Below, piece after piece: positions 34,375 through 43,085 of a stretch of 64,000 bases of DNA; the stretch's first letter is position 1, and each line of letters starts with the position of its first letter. The notes under the pieces were generated by a model. That model ran no database searches and was not told the DNA's origin. It saw only the letters and a program-made list of their open reading frames with translations. The stretch comes from DATAOG01 sp963798075 (GTDB taxonomy: Bacteria > Pseudomonadota > Alphaproteobacteria > Geminicoccales > Geminicoccaceae). Location of the stretch: assembly GCA_963798075.1 (NCBI GenBank), contig CAWCRU010000032.1, forward strand, positions 1-64,000. The letters are read 5' to 3'. Made by a program: the position numbers and the translations under genes.

Positions 34375-35331
34375 TCACTTGATCGCGAGCGGGTTGATCG
34401 GCGAGCCGGTGCCGTGGGTGATGTTGAGCGGCGGTGCGGTGAAGAAGAACTCATAGATACGGTCGGCGGCGCAGTCGGCGGCGAGGTCCTTGAGGAAAAA
34501 CATCTCGCCGTGGACCACGCCCATCGCCGGGATCGTCACCCAGTGCAGGGGCTGGCCGAGGCCGTCCGCTTCGTTGGGGCGGACCTCGATGCCCCAGGTG
34601 TCGCTGCAGATCGCGGCGATCTCCTTGTCGAACATCCATTCGCAGGTCTCGAAGGCGAGGCCGGGCGCGTCGCCGCCGGCGTAGCGGCCCCAGTCGCCCT
34701 TGGCGAGACGGTCCTCCATCTGGCCTGTGCGCACGATCAGAAAATCGCCGCGGCGGACGTCGACGCGCGCGGCCGCGGCGGTCCGCTCGAGGTCGTCCAC
34801 GGTGATCGGGTAGCCGTCCTCGAGGAACGGAGCGCCCTTGGCGCGCGCGACGTCGAGCAGGACGCCGCGGCCGACCATCTTGCCGATCGCGTGCTCGATG
34901 CCGCATCTGGGCGCGCCGCGGCAGTCGACCAGGCCGGCGTCGTAGCCGTTCCACATCTTGTCCATAAGGAAGATGTGGGCGAGCGCGTCCCACTGGGTCG
35001 CGCATTGGGTCGGCAGGTTGATCGCATCGTCGGCATAGCGCAGGCCCGGGACCTCGTCGTGCTTGCCGGCGATGGCGTCGGTGCCGGTCGCGAGCATGGT
35101 GTGGATCGGGTTCCAGCGGCCGCCCCAGAGGCCCGCCTGCGGCCCGTTCTGGTCGAGCGGCAGGCCGAGCGGGAAGACCTGGCCGCGCCGGACCAGCCGC
35201 GCGGCGCCCACGATGTCCTCGGGCGTGACGAAGTTGAGCGCCCCCAGCTCATCGTCCGGCCCCCAGCGGCCCCAGTTCTTGAGCCGCTCGGCGGTCTCGA
35301 GCACGTCGTGCCGACTGTAGCGCTTGGCCAT
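34375..35331 (-). CDS. Cyclase family protein (kynurenine formamidase-like fold)
   Basis: About 318 residues. Typical of the putative cyclase family: LGALNFVTPEDIVGAARLV, GRWNPIHTMLATGTD, and TQWDALAHIF, a variant of the HxGTHxDxxxH metal motif. Later segments are DVARAKGAPFL, GDFLIVRTGQ and PAMGVVHGEMFFLKDLA. Members hydrolyse amides or lactones of aromatic or cyclic acids. ATG 35331 is preferred over 35337 because AGGGGAG is then at a normal distance. No close operon partner, but the aromatic-degradation genes nearby fit a ring-derived substrate. Confidence 0.82.
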   Translation of the reverse strand: MAKRYSRHDVLETAERLKNWGRWGPDDELGALNFVTPEDIVGAARLVRRGQVFPLGLPLDQNGPQAGLWGGRWNPIHTMLATGTDAIAGKHDEVPGLRYADDAINLPTQCATQWDALAHIFLMDKMWNGYDAGLVDCRGAPRCGIEHAIGKMVGRGVLLDVARAKGAPFLEDGYPITVDDLERTAAAARVDVRRGDFLIVRTGQMEDRLAKGDWGRYAGGDAPGLAFETCEWMFDKEIAAICSDTWGIEVRPNEADGLGQPLHWVTIPAMGVVHGEMFFLKDLAADCAADRIYEFFFTAPPLNITHGTGSPINPLAIK

Positions 35332-35337
35332 CGTCAT

Positions 35338-35806
35338 GCTCCCCTGCTGGGCGCGCCGGCTCCCGAGCCCGGCAGTTTCTGCCTCGCCACCGTCGCCCTC
35401 GACCTAGAGGTGCCTCGTCACTTCGTGACCTTCGTCACCCCGCCAACCGGTCGCCTCGTCAGCCCGTACCCTGAAACCAAGGCTTCGCTCGTCCCGATCG
35501 GACGGAAACGATGCGGTGCGGTTAACCATTCGTCAACCATCGGCCCCTATCCGTCGTCTCCTGGTCCATGCGATCCTGGGACTCCGTTCGCCCGCCGCGA
35601 AGCCGAGACCTGGACTCCCGGGGTCGCCTGGACCGCCCTAAGGAATAGTTCACCATTCCAAAGATTAACTTGCGCTTAAGAGGCGGCATCCGCGGGATGC
35701 CTGGCGGAACCGCCATCCTGCCAATCCAAGCAACCGACACCGCCATTGGCGACATGTTGAGGCCGGCTTACGATGGGAGCATCGGAATTTTCGGCAGGAA
35801 AGATTA
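35338..35806. other. Gene-poor stretch with two CtrA-like sites
   Basis: No convincing gene was found here on either strand. Two matches to the alphaproteobacterial CtrA box (TTAA-N7-TTAA) occur. TTAA-N7-TCAAC is at 35522-35537, and TTAA-N7-TTAAG is at 35665-35680. A decayed binding-protein fragment begins at the right edge. The stretch may be a promoter region whose gene has been lost. Confidence 0.45.
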
Positions 35807-36162
35807 ATGCGCAGCCCAACCGTCGTCCTCGCCGCGACTTCGCATGCTGCCGCCGATGCCGAAGCTGCCACTGTCCTTGAAGACCGCGGCAGTATGGAAG
35901 GCGCCTTCGATCGGAAGCTCGATGCGCCGTTCTGGCTCGATACGAGTGACCCGCAGCGCATGGCCGCCGTGATGCAGGTCGCCTCGCGGCCCACGCAAGA
36001 CAATTGCGCCACGGTCTCGGCGACTGGCGCCACAGCCTCGTTCTGACGGAGAAGGGCAATTTCTGGGCCAAGGCCGCCCCTCGCGTCGTCGCCGACGGCA
36101 TCACGGCCGGAGCCCGCGTCGACGACGCGATCGCTCGGGTCAAGCAGATTCTCAGCGAATAG
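35807..36162 (+). pseudogene. C-terminal remnant of an ABC sugar-type solute-binding protein
   Basis: Joined across a one-base deletion near 36007, the translation reads DAPFWLDTSDPQRMAAVMQV, then NWRHGLGDWRHS, then GNFWAKAAPRVVADGITAG and ends AIARVKQILSE. This matches the last ~100 residues of extracellular solute-binding proteins, which end in an FWAKA...DAIARVKQILSE-like helix. The remaining ~300 N-terminal residues are absent. No transporter genes flank it, so this is a fragment left by deletion. Confidence 0.6.
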
Positions 36163-36260
36163 CCGCCAGCGTCTGGGGGCCATGTCGACAAACACCGATC
36201 ACGCTTGATGCAGGCTCTCGTCTTCTTGCCAGCTGTCGGTCCGGGGGTGTCATGCTATAC

Positions 36261-36292
36261 GCGATATGACCCACCCACGCGAATATGACCCA
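36261..36292 (+). promoter_or_regulatory. Direct repeats overlapping the vapB start, probable autoregulatory operator
   Basis: GCGATATGACCCA (36261-36273) and GCGAATATGACCCA (36279-36292) form a direct repeat 18 bases apart. The second copy runs into the ATG of the antitoxin gene. A CTATAC box just upstream (36255-36260) could be a -10 element. Toxin-antitoxin operons are usually repressed by their own AbrB-type antitoxin at such repeats. There is no ribosome site before the ATG, so translation may be leaderless. Confidence 0.5.
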
Positions 36293-36537
36293 TGCAGGCC
36301 AAGGCCAAACTGAATGCGAATGGCCGGGTCGTGATCCCGGCCGCGGTGCGCAGGGCGCTCGACCTCCGGCCGGGGGACGAACTGATCATGCGCGTCGAGG
36401 ACGGTGAGCTGCGCCTGTCGACGCGGCGTCAGGCGCTCGCCCGCGCCCGTCGGATGATCCGCCGCTACATTCCAGGCGACGAGGATCTCACCCAGAGCCT
36501 GATCGACGACCGCCGCAAGGAGGCCGGCCGTGAGTGA
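36292..36537 (+). CDS. VapB-like antitoxin, AbrB/SpoVT domain
   Basis: An 81-residue protein. Residues ~3-45 form the swapped-hairpin AbrB domain (KLNANGRVVIPAAVRRALDLRPGDELIMR). The C-terminal tail should wrap around the toxin. It overlaps the toxin gene by 8 bases. The start ATG sits inside a direct repeat and lacks a ribosome site. Confidence 0.85.
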   Translation: MQAKAKLNANGRVVIPAAVRRALDLRPGDELIMRVEDGELRLSTRRQALARARRMIRRYIPGDEDLTQSLIDDRRKEAGRE

Positions 36538-36913
36538 GATCGTGCTCGACGCCTCGGCGTTGATGGCGGTGCTGCGCGAGGAGCCGGGCGCGGCAGCGGT
36601 CGAGGCGGTCATCGACGACGCCGCGGTCAGCGCGGTCAACCTGTCGGAGGTCCAGGCAAAGCTGGTCGAGCGCGGCACGCCCGCCGAGATCGCCTGGTCC
36701 TGGCTCGTCGACCTCGATCTCGACGTGGTCGATTTCGACGCGCTGCAGGCCAAGGTCGCGGGCGATCTCGGGGTCCTCACCCGCGCCCACGGCCTCTCAC
36801 TCGGCGACCGCGCCTGCCTTGCCCTCGCCCAGGTCCGAAGCCTCCCCGTGATGACCGCCGATCGCGCCTGGGCCGGCCTGGAGGTCGGGATCGAGATCCG
36901 AGCCGTCCGCTGA
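36530..36913 (+). CDS. VapC-like toxin, PIN domain ribonuclease
   Basis: A 127-residue PIN domain starting at GTG 36530. The acidic residues that hold Mg are present: Asp in VLDASAL, Glu in NLSEVQAKL, Asp in SLGDRACLALA, and Asp in MTADRAWAGL. VapC toxins cut tRNA or rRNA. It is translationally coupled to the AbrB-type antitoxin. Confidence 0.87.
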   Translation: MSEIVLDASALMAVLREEPGAAAVEAVIDDAAVSAVNLSEVQAKLVERGTPAEIAWSWLVDLDLDVVDFDALQAKVAGDLGVLTRAHGLSLGDRACLALAQVRSLPVMTADRAWAGLEVGIEIRAVR

Positions 36914-36997
36914 TCGTGGATGGCACCGTTCCCGCAGCCCGCTGCGCCATGTCCAGGTCGGCCCGGACCAGCGCTGCCGGAGGTCGCTCAAGGAACC

Positions 36998-38029
36998 TCA
37001 TCCAAGCTCGGCGCGGACGATCGCAGCCCCCCGGGCGAGGGCCTGCAGCTTGCCGAAGGCGGTCGCCCGCGGCAGGTATTTCATGCCGCAGTCGGGGGCG
37101 GCGATCAGCCGCTCGGCCGGCACGTGCTCCAGACCCGCCCGAATGCGGCCCGCGACCTGTTCGGCGCTCTCGATCGCCGGATCGCCGAGGTCGAGGACGC
37201 CAAGGATGATGGTCTGGCGCGTGATCGCCCGCAGCACGCCGAGATCGAGCTTGGGCTGCGCGGCCTCGATCGAGATCTGGTCGGCAGCAGCGTCGGCGAG
37301 CGGCTCGAGGAAGGCGTAGCGTCCCCGGCTCTTGTCCTTGACCAGTTGGGCGTAGCCGAAGCAGAGGTGGATCGCGGTCGGTCCCGGCACGCCTTCGAGC
37401 GCGCGCTCGATCGCCTTGAGCGCATAGCGGCCGGCGGCATCGGGCGCGGTCTCGAGCCAGGGCTCGTCGAGCTGGACGACATCGGCGCCCGCCTGCTTGA
37501 CGTCCATGGCCTCGGCGTTGACCGCCGCGGCGAAGTCCATCGCGAGCTCCTCCTCGTCGGCGTAGAACTCGTTCTGCGCCTGGCGCGCCATCGTGAAGGG
37601 GCCGGGCAGGGTGACCTTGATCGTCCGCAGGGTGTTGGCGCGCAGGAACCGCACGGCCTCGACCTCGACGGCGCGGGTCCGGCGGATCCGGCCGGTGATC
37701 CGCGGCACCTTGACGGGCTGACCGGCGCGCCCGGTGATGGTCGCCGGGTTCGCGAGATCGACCCCCTCGAGCGCGGTCGCGAAGTGGTTGGAGTAGCTCT
37801 CGCGGCGCATCTCGCCGTCGGTCACGATGTCGATGCCGGCGCGCTCCATCTCGCGGATCGCGAGCAGGCTCGCATCATCCTGCGCCTGCTCGAGCCAGGC
37901 TTCCGCCACCCGCCAGATCTCCGGCACGCGCACCCGCGGCACGATCGTTTGCAGCCGCTCGCGGTCGATCAGCCAGTCCGGCTGCGGATAGCTGCCGACG
38001 ACAGTGGTCGGCAGCAGGTGCTCCGCCAT
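36998..38029 (-). CDS. MetE-core (cobalamin-independent methionine synthase C-terminal-like) protein, copy 2
   Basis: A 343-residue MetE-core protein. It has LPTTVVGSYPQPDWLIDRERL at the start and all four zinc ligands: His/Cys in IHLCFGYAQ, Glu in ISIEAAQP, and Cys in APDCGMKYLPR. The folate-binding half of MetE is absent. ATG 38029 overlaps the stop of the intradiol dioxygenase gene (TGATG), so the two are co-translated. That pairing suggests a catabolic role, for example moving a methyl group off an aromatic or sulfur substrate, rather than housekeeping methionine synthesis. Confidence 0.82.
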   Translation of the reverse strand: MAEHLLPTTVVGSYPQPDWLIDRERLQTIVPRVRVPEIWRVAEAWLEQAQDDASLLAIREMERAGIDIVTDGEMRRESYSNHFATALEGVDLANPATITGRAGQPVKVPRITGRIRRTRAVEVEAVRFLRANTLRTIKVTLPGPFTMARQAQNEFYADEEELAMDFAAAVNAEAMDVKQAGADVVQLDEPWLETAPDAAGRYALKAIERALEGVPGPTAIHLCFGYAQLVKDKSRGRYAFLEPLADAAADQISIEAAQPKLDLGVLRAITRQTIILGVLDLGDPAIESAEQVAGRIRAGLEHVPAERLIAAPDCGMKYLPRATAFGKLQALARGAAIVRAELG

Positions 38030-38929
38030 CAGGCGGCCTGGAACCCCGTGCCCCCGGCCGATGCCTCGCCGGCCGGCGCCAGGCGGAAATCGTACTCGGC
38101 GGTGTAGAAGGGCACGTCCATACCGCTCGCCGGTCGGCGCGAGCCCCGGGGCATGGCGCTCGAAGTCGACGATCAGCGATTCCTTGACCGCGAACACCGC
38201 GTCCGAATCGAGATAGGGCGCGCCGTTGACGAACAGGTGGGTCGCGACCGTCTCGTAGCCGGGCGCCGAGACGATCATGTGGATGTGGCCCGGGCGGTAG
38301 GGATGGCGGCCCATCTTGTCCAGCATGCGGCCGACCGGGCCATCGGTCGGCACCGGGTAGTAGGTCGGCCGGATCGAGCGGAACCAGTAGCGCCCCTGCG
38401 CGTCGGTCCGGAACTTGCCGCGGCAGAGCATCTCCGTCTGGTCCGGGATCTGCATGTCGTAGGTGCCCTCGCCGTCGCCCGACCAGACGTCGAGGAGGCC
38501 GCCCGCGATCGGCTTGCCGTCCATGGTCAGCATCCGCCCGGAATAGAAGGTCGGCTCGCCCGCGACCCCGTTCGCGATGTCGGCGCCGAGCGGCAATTCC
38601 GGCGCGCCTTCCTGATAGAACGGCCCGAGCACGGTCGGCTCGACCGCCCCGGTGGGCAAGGGGTGGTTGATCGCATCGACCAGGATCGAGACGCCGAGCG
38701 TGTCCGAGAGCAGGATGAACTCCTGGCGCCTGTCGGTGCACGCCTGGCCCGTCTCGGTCAGGAACCGGATCGCGCTCATCCACTCGGTCTCGCTCAGCTC
38801 GACGTCGCGCACGAAAGCGTGCAGATGCGAGATCAGCGAGGTCATGACCCTCTTGAAGCGCGGGTCCTCGCAATCGGCCAGCCGCTCGATCACGGCATCC
38901 GTGAGGGTGGCTTTGCTGAACTGCCGCAT
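38029..38929 (-). CDS. Intradiol ring-cleavage dioxygenase, hydroxyquinol/catechol 1,2-dioxygenase-like (one-base frameshift)
   Basis: ATG 38929 follows GGGGAGAGG. The helical N-terminal dimer domain (ADCEDPRFKRVMTSLISHLHAF) is followed by the catalytic barrel. Non-haem Fe(III) ligands are visible: Tyr in GEGTYDMQ, Tyr in RPTYYPVPTDGPVG, and two His in RPGHIHMIV. One extra T near 38129 breaks the frame. Repaired, the protein ends with MDVPFYTAEYDFRLAP and is about 299 residues, normal for the family. The N-terminal domain and overall layout favour hydroxyquinol or substituted catechols as substrate. Confidence 0.85.
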
Positions 38930-39182
38930 GATGCCTCTCCCCGCCGGGACCGGCCGCCCCGGCCTCGTTGGATCAGGGCGCAACTATAGCGGGCCTCCGA
39001 TCGGAGGCCAAACCCTACCTCGCCCAGGGCCCGCGGGCCGGGGCGCTGGCGCCAGCGACCCGGTTTCAAGATCCGCGATCCGGGCCTATGTTGGCGGGGC
39101 GCCGGCGCGCGCGGGATCCGTGCCAAGGACGAGCCCTTGGCGCCGGGGGCTGGAGAATTGCCATGACGGCGGCAAGGGCGGC

Positions 39183-39734
39183 ATGAGTGCTGCGGCGATC
39201 GCGGGCCAGGATCTGCGCGAGCTCCGGCACGCGCTCGGCCGCTTCGCGACCGGCATCACCGTGGTCACCACCCTGACGCCTGCGAACAAGCGCGAGGGCC
39301 TGACCGCCAACTCCTTTGCGGCCCTCTCGCTCGAGCCGCCGCTCGTGCTCTGGAGCCTGAACCAGCGGGCCAAGTCGCGCCCGAGCTTCGAACAGAGCCC
39401 GCACTTCGCCATCAACGTGCTGGCCGCCCACCAGCGCCACATCTCGAACCACTTCGCCAACCCCCAGGCGGACAAATTCGCAAACCTCGCCTGGCAGCAG
39501 GGCCTGGGCGGCTGCCCGATCCTGCCGGACTGCCTGGCCGTCTTCGAATGCCGCCTCGAGCGCACGATCGCGGGCGGCGACCACCTGCTGCTCATCGGCC
39601 GCATCGAGCGCTTCCGCTGGCGCGCGGGCGACCCTTTGGTCTTCAGCTGCGGCCAGTACTGCCTGGCAGCGACCCTCCCGGACGACCTCGAAGGCGAGCC
39701 TTCCCCTTCCGATTTTTCCGACCTTCTGCTCTGA
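39183..39734 (+). CDS. Flavin reductase family protein
   Basis: A 183-residue FMN-binding split barrel: LGRFATGITVVTT, REGLTANSFAALSLEPPLVLWSLN, FAINVLAAHQRHISNHFA. Such enzymes supply reduced flavin to a separate oxygenase. The luciferase-like monooxygenase gene follows 36 bases downstream, so the pair probably forms a two-component system. The N-terminal ATG 39183 has AAGGGCGGC just before it. Confidence 0.87.
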   Translation: MSAAAIAGQDLRELRHALGRFATGITVVTTLTPANKREGLTANSFAALSLEPPLVLWSLNQRAKSRPSFEQSPHFAINVLAAHQRHISNHFANPQADKFANLAWQQGLGGCPILPDCLAVFECRLERTIAGGDHLLLIGRIERFRWRAGDPLVFSCGQYCLAATLPDDLEGEPSPSDFSDLLL

Positions 39735-39770
39735 GCCTCGCCCCAGCCGCCAGCCCAAAGTTGGGAAAAA

Positions 39771-40874
39771 ATGAACCTCGGCTTCTTCACGATGCCCATC
39801 CATCCGCCCGGGCGCAATCTCGCGGAAACCCTCGAGGAGGACCGGGCGCTGGTCCTGCTCGCGGACGAGCTGGGCCTGACCGAGGGCTATATCGGCGAGC
39901 ACATCACCGATGCCGCCGAGAACATCACCTCCGCGCTGATCTTCATCGCCTGGCTCCTGCGCGAGACACGGAACATCAAGCTCGGCACCGGCACGGTCAA
40001 CCTGCCCAACCACCACCCGGCCATGGTCGCGGCCGAGGTCGCGATGGTCGACCACATGGCGAAGGGCCGCTTCCTCTTCGGCATCAGCCCGGGCGGCCTG
40101 CTCTCGGACGCCGAGGTCTTCGGCAACCTGGACAAGGACCGCACGGCCATGTTCGTCGAGGCGATCGACCAGATCCTGAGCCTCTGGCGGGGCGAGCCGC
40201 CCTACGAGCTTTCCGGCCGCTTCTGGACGCTCTCGACCGGCCGCACCCAGATCCCCGAGCTCGGCCAGGGCCGGATCGCAAGGCCCTGGCAGCAGCCGCA
40301 CCCGCCGATCCTGGTGACCGCGGTTGCGCCCTACTCCAAGGGCGTGGCCGCCGCAGCCCTCCGCGGCTGGGACCCGATCTCGGCCAACTTCCTCCAGCCC
40401 CAATGGGTCAAGACCCACTGGCCGAACTACGTCCAGGGCTGCGAGAAGGCCGGCCGCAAGGCCGATCCCGCGAACTGGCGGGTCGCCAAAAGCATCTTCG
40501 TCGCCGACGACGCCGCAACCGCGCGGCGCTACGCGACCGACCCCGCCGGCCCCTATTTTTTCTACTACCATTCCCTTTTCACGAAGCTCAGCCGCGGCGG
40601 CCGCACCAACCTCTTCAAGACCGACCCCGCCCAGCCTGATTCCTCACTTAGCGTCGAAAAAATCGTGGACCAGCTCGTGATCCATGGCACCCCCGACGCG
40701 GTGACCGACCAGATCCTCGCATTCCGCGAACAGATCGGCGACTTCGGCACCCTCCTCTACGCCGGCCACGACTGGCAGGACCAAAAGCTCGCCCGCCGCT
40801 CGCTCGAGCTCATGGCCGAAAAGGTCATGCCCGCGGTCAACAAGGCGATTTCTCCCCAGTCCGCGGTGGCATGA
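39771..40874 (+). CDS. LLM-class flavin-dependent monooxygenase
   Basis: A 367-residue luciferase-like TIM barrel: LGFFTMPIHPPGRN, the EHITDAAENITSALIFIAWL segment, IKLGTGTVNLPNHHPAMVAAEVAMVD and GRFLFGISPGG. The layout is like limonene 1,2-monooxygenase and alkanal monooxygenases, which use FMNH2 and O2. The reductant is probably made by the adjacent flavin reductase. Substrate unknown; the nearby ring-cleaving dioxygenase hints at aromatic or terpenoid breakdown. Confidence 0.87.
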   Translation: MNLGFFTMPIHPPGRNLAETLEEDRALVLLADELGLTEGYIGEHITDAAENITSALIFIAWLLRETRNIKLGTGTVNLPNHHPAMVAAEVAMVDHMAKGRFLFGISPGGLLSDAEVFGNLDKDRTAMFVEAIDQILSLWRGEPPYELSGRFWTLSTGRTQIPELGQGRIARPWQQPHPPILVTAVAPYSKGVAAAALRGWDPISANFLQPQWVKTHWPNYVQGCEKAGRKADPANWRVAKSIFVADDAATARRYATDPAGPYFFYYHSLFTKLSRGGRTNLFKTDPAQPDSSLSVEKIVDQLVIHGTPDAVTDQILAFREQIGDFGTLLYAGHDWQDQKLARRSLELMAEKVMPAVNKAISPQSAVA

Positions 40875-40936
40875 GTGGCCCCCGCCTCGATCGCCGGCAG
40901 GGTCGAGATCGAAGGCTCGCGCCCCCGCGCGCTTCC

Positions 40937-41317
40937 TTACTGGCAGACCGGCACGCCGTAGTCGCGGAACACCGCGTCGACCGTCACCACGGTGAAGCCG
41001 CCTGCGATCGCCTGGGCGATGATCAGCCGGTCCCACGGATCGCGATGCGGGCCGGGCAGCCGGCCGGCCGCGATCGCATGATCCAGCGTGAGCGGTTCGC
41101 TTCGAACGCGGGCATCACGCATTGCTCGCGGCAAGTCCTCCGGAATTTCGCCAGGAAGCTTGCCGAGCCGCTGCTTGTACGCGATCTCGTAGCCGCTGAC
41201 GACGCTCGCCCGGACGTCGTTGCGGGGCTCGGCAATCGCGTCGCGCGCCGCGCGCGAGAGCCTCGGGCTGTCGATGATCCACCAGATCAGAGCGTGGGTG
41301 TCGAGCAGCAGCTTCAT
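40937..41317 (-). CDS. VapC-like toxin, PIN domain ribonuclease
   Basis: A 126-residue PIN domain: LLLDTHALIWWIID, SVVSGYEIAYKQRLGKL, HRDPWDRLIIAQAIAGG and VTVDAVFRDYGV provide the conserved acidic residues. Its start overlaps the stop of the Phd-type antitoxin gene by 4 bases. This group (PIN with a Phd partner) is a common plasmid and chromosomal toxin module. Confidence 0.86.
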   Translation of the reverse strand: MKLLLDTHALIWWIIDSPRLSRAARDAIAEPRNDVRASVVSGYEIAYKQRLGKLPGEIPEDLPRAMRDARVRSEPLTLDHAIAAGRLPGPHRDPWDRLIIAQAIAGGFTVVTVDAVFRDYGVPVCQ

Positions 41318-41589
41318 TTCGAGCGCGGCAGGGTGATGCCGAACTCGTCGGCATCCGCCCCTTCGGCGGCGCGCAGATCTTCCTCGTCCATCGGCTCGAG
41401 GAACAGATCGTCGGGAATCTGCCAGTGACGACGCACGCCCGGCTGCCGGGGCGTCTGCTCCTCGAGCGGCATCAGCCTCGCGACCGGCCGCCCGGCCCGG
41501 CTGAGGATGATCTCCTCACCGGCAGCGGCCCGATCGATCAGGGCGGACAGCCGCGCCTTGGCTTCGGCGACGTTCACGGATCGGGTCAT
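41314..41589 (-). CDS. Phd/YefM-family antitoxin
   Basis: A 91-residue protein: SVNVAEAKARLSALIDRAAAGEEIILSRAGRPVARLMP is the Phd/YefM DNA-binding domain, followed by an acidic tail for the toxin (EPMDEEDLRAAEGADADEF). ATG 41589 has AAGG eight bases upstream; ATG 41607 is an alternative. Partner of the downstream PIN toxin. Confidence 0.85.
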   Translation of the reverse strand: MTRSVNVAEAKARLSALIDRAAAGEEIILSRAGRPVARLMPLEEQTPRQPGVRRHWQIPDDLFLEPMDEEDLRAAEGADADEFGITLPRSK

Positions 41590-41674
41590 CGGCGCAGCCT
41601 TGGTCATCCGAGTTGACCATATGCCACCGGCGCCGCCCGTCAAGAGCGGACGAGACCGGCGCCGCCGCCGGCGG

Positions 41675-41965
41675 TCAGCTTCCCCCCTTCACCCGCCGCA
41701 CGCTCGCCTCGATCTCCGGCAGCCGCGCCCGCGCGCGCGCCATCTGGCAGTCCGTCTGCACGCCCATCATCACGTCCGCCTTCGGCCCGAACGCGACCTC
41801 GATCCTGAGCGCCATCTCCGGCGACAGGTCGCTCCGCTCGTTCAAAAACGCCGACAACGCCTGCCGGGTCACCCCCAGCGCCGCGGCCGCCGCAGTCACG
41901 CTGAGCCCGAGCGGCCGGATCACCTCCTCGCGGATGATCTCGCCTGGATGCGGCGGGTTCTTCAT
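41675..41965 (-). CDS. HigA-type antitoxin, no toxin partner seen
   Basis: A 96-residue HTH protein of the HigA addiction-module family: PPHPGEIIREEVIRPLGLSVTAAAAALGVTRQALSAFLNERSDLSPEMALRIEVAFG. A HigB toxin normally lies immediately upstream, but no RelE/HigB-like translation was found between 41966 and 42244. It may be an orphan left after toxin loss, or may serve the neighbouring defence genes. GGGGTCGG precedes the ATG. Confidence 0.82.
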   Translation of the reverse strand: MKNPPHPGEIIREEVIRPLGLSVTAAAAALGVTRQALSAFLNERSDLSPEMALRIEVAFGPKADVMMGVQTDCQMARARARLPEIEASVRRVKGGS

Positions 41966-42244
41966 CGGTCCGACCCCGCCGGCCCCCCGCTAAGCCGCCG
42001 GTCGCGTGCTCATACCGCCTGCCAATGGAGGACCTCGCGCTTCTGCCAGAGCCGTGCTCTCGGGACCCGGGAAACTCCGGCGTCCCGCCCGCCGACCTGG
42101 TCCAGCCGCGGCCAGGACCGGGTCCTCTCGTCCCGACAGTCCGCCACCTCAACCACACGTGTCGAGAGATACGGGAAAGTCTTTCTCGCTGAGCGCCTTT
42201 GCTGATCTCCCGGTACGGTGTGCGCCGTCGGAAGCTGAGCTTGT

Positions 42245-43022
42245 TCAAGTTCCAAAGCGGGACGTCTCGATGTTCTTAACGAAGCGCAGGAAGGCGCTGA
42301 TGGCGTCAAAGATGAAATCGCGCCTCTGCTTGGTCAATCAAGTCGTTGTCGTGGGCGAATGAACGGTTATTCCGGATGTCATTGAATTGGTCGAAGACGC
42401 TAATTGCGCTCTTAACAATCCGCTGTGTGATTTCGCGAAGATCGCGCTCGGCTCCGAGTGCCTTTACATATTTGCCAACTCGGCTCTGTAGCGGGTCGCT
42501 GCGATCCCAGACAATGCCGCGCTCATTGAGGAGGTGAGCAAACTTCTTCATGCAGTAGGTATGCAGACGGTCAAGAGCCGCTGCCGGCTTGTTGGCGGCG
42601 ACGTCGCGCTCGATCGCGGCGATCAGTTCTTCTAGCGTTTCGTCGCGCTTAAATCGATCGAGGGCGTCAGTGCGAGGGGCCGCGCCGCCGCCTTCGATCC
42701 GAAAAACAAGATCAAAGAAACGCGTCTTCAAAAAATCCGTTTCACCGGACGCGGTCTGGTAATGCTGCAGACTTTCGCGGTATTGCCAGAGAACACGCGC
42801 CACTTTCGCGACGGTATATTCGTCCTCTATCTGGATAAGGGCTCTTAGATGCTTCGCCTTTGAAGTACCATTGAAGCGATACTTCTCCTGATAAATGTCA
42901 ATTCCGAACTCGCCATCGAAGAACTCCGCCATGGTACGATCGGAGAAATTCAGAACGTAGCCGTTATGCATGTCGAAGGCGTCATCAAAGATACGCATGT
43001 CAGAGGGTTTCAGCGCAACCAT
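42245..43022 (-). CDS. Abortive infection family protein with HEPN-like C-terminal domain (one-base frameshift)
   Basis: ATG 43022 follows a strong AGGAGGAG site. The gene is much lower in GC than its surroundings, which suggests transfer. The N-terminal half (YVLNFSDRTMAEFFDGEFGIDIY, LRALIQIEDEYTVAKVARVLW) is the substrate or sensor part of Abi proteins. The C-terminal part has IRNNRSFAHDNDLID, the Rx4-6H-type motif of the Abi_C/HEPN ribonuclease group. One extra A in the run at 42315-42317 cuts the frame early. Repaired, it continues EARFIFDAISAFLRFVKNIE to a stop at 42245, about 258 residues. It probably halts phage infection by RNA cleavage. Confidence 0.8.
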
Positions 43023-43085
43023 GCGTCTCCTCCTGCCTGAAACGGCGGCCGACTATTCCCCCAGCAAATCCGCCCAGCCGTCGCC

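Noticed and set aside
42010..42309. A 99-codon minus-strand frame upstream of the HigA gene, with a tail vaguely like a DDE transposase
   Set aside because: Similarity is too weak to name, the frame overlaps the repaired end of the Abi gene, and it does not look like HigB.
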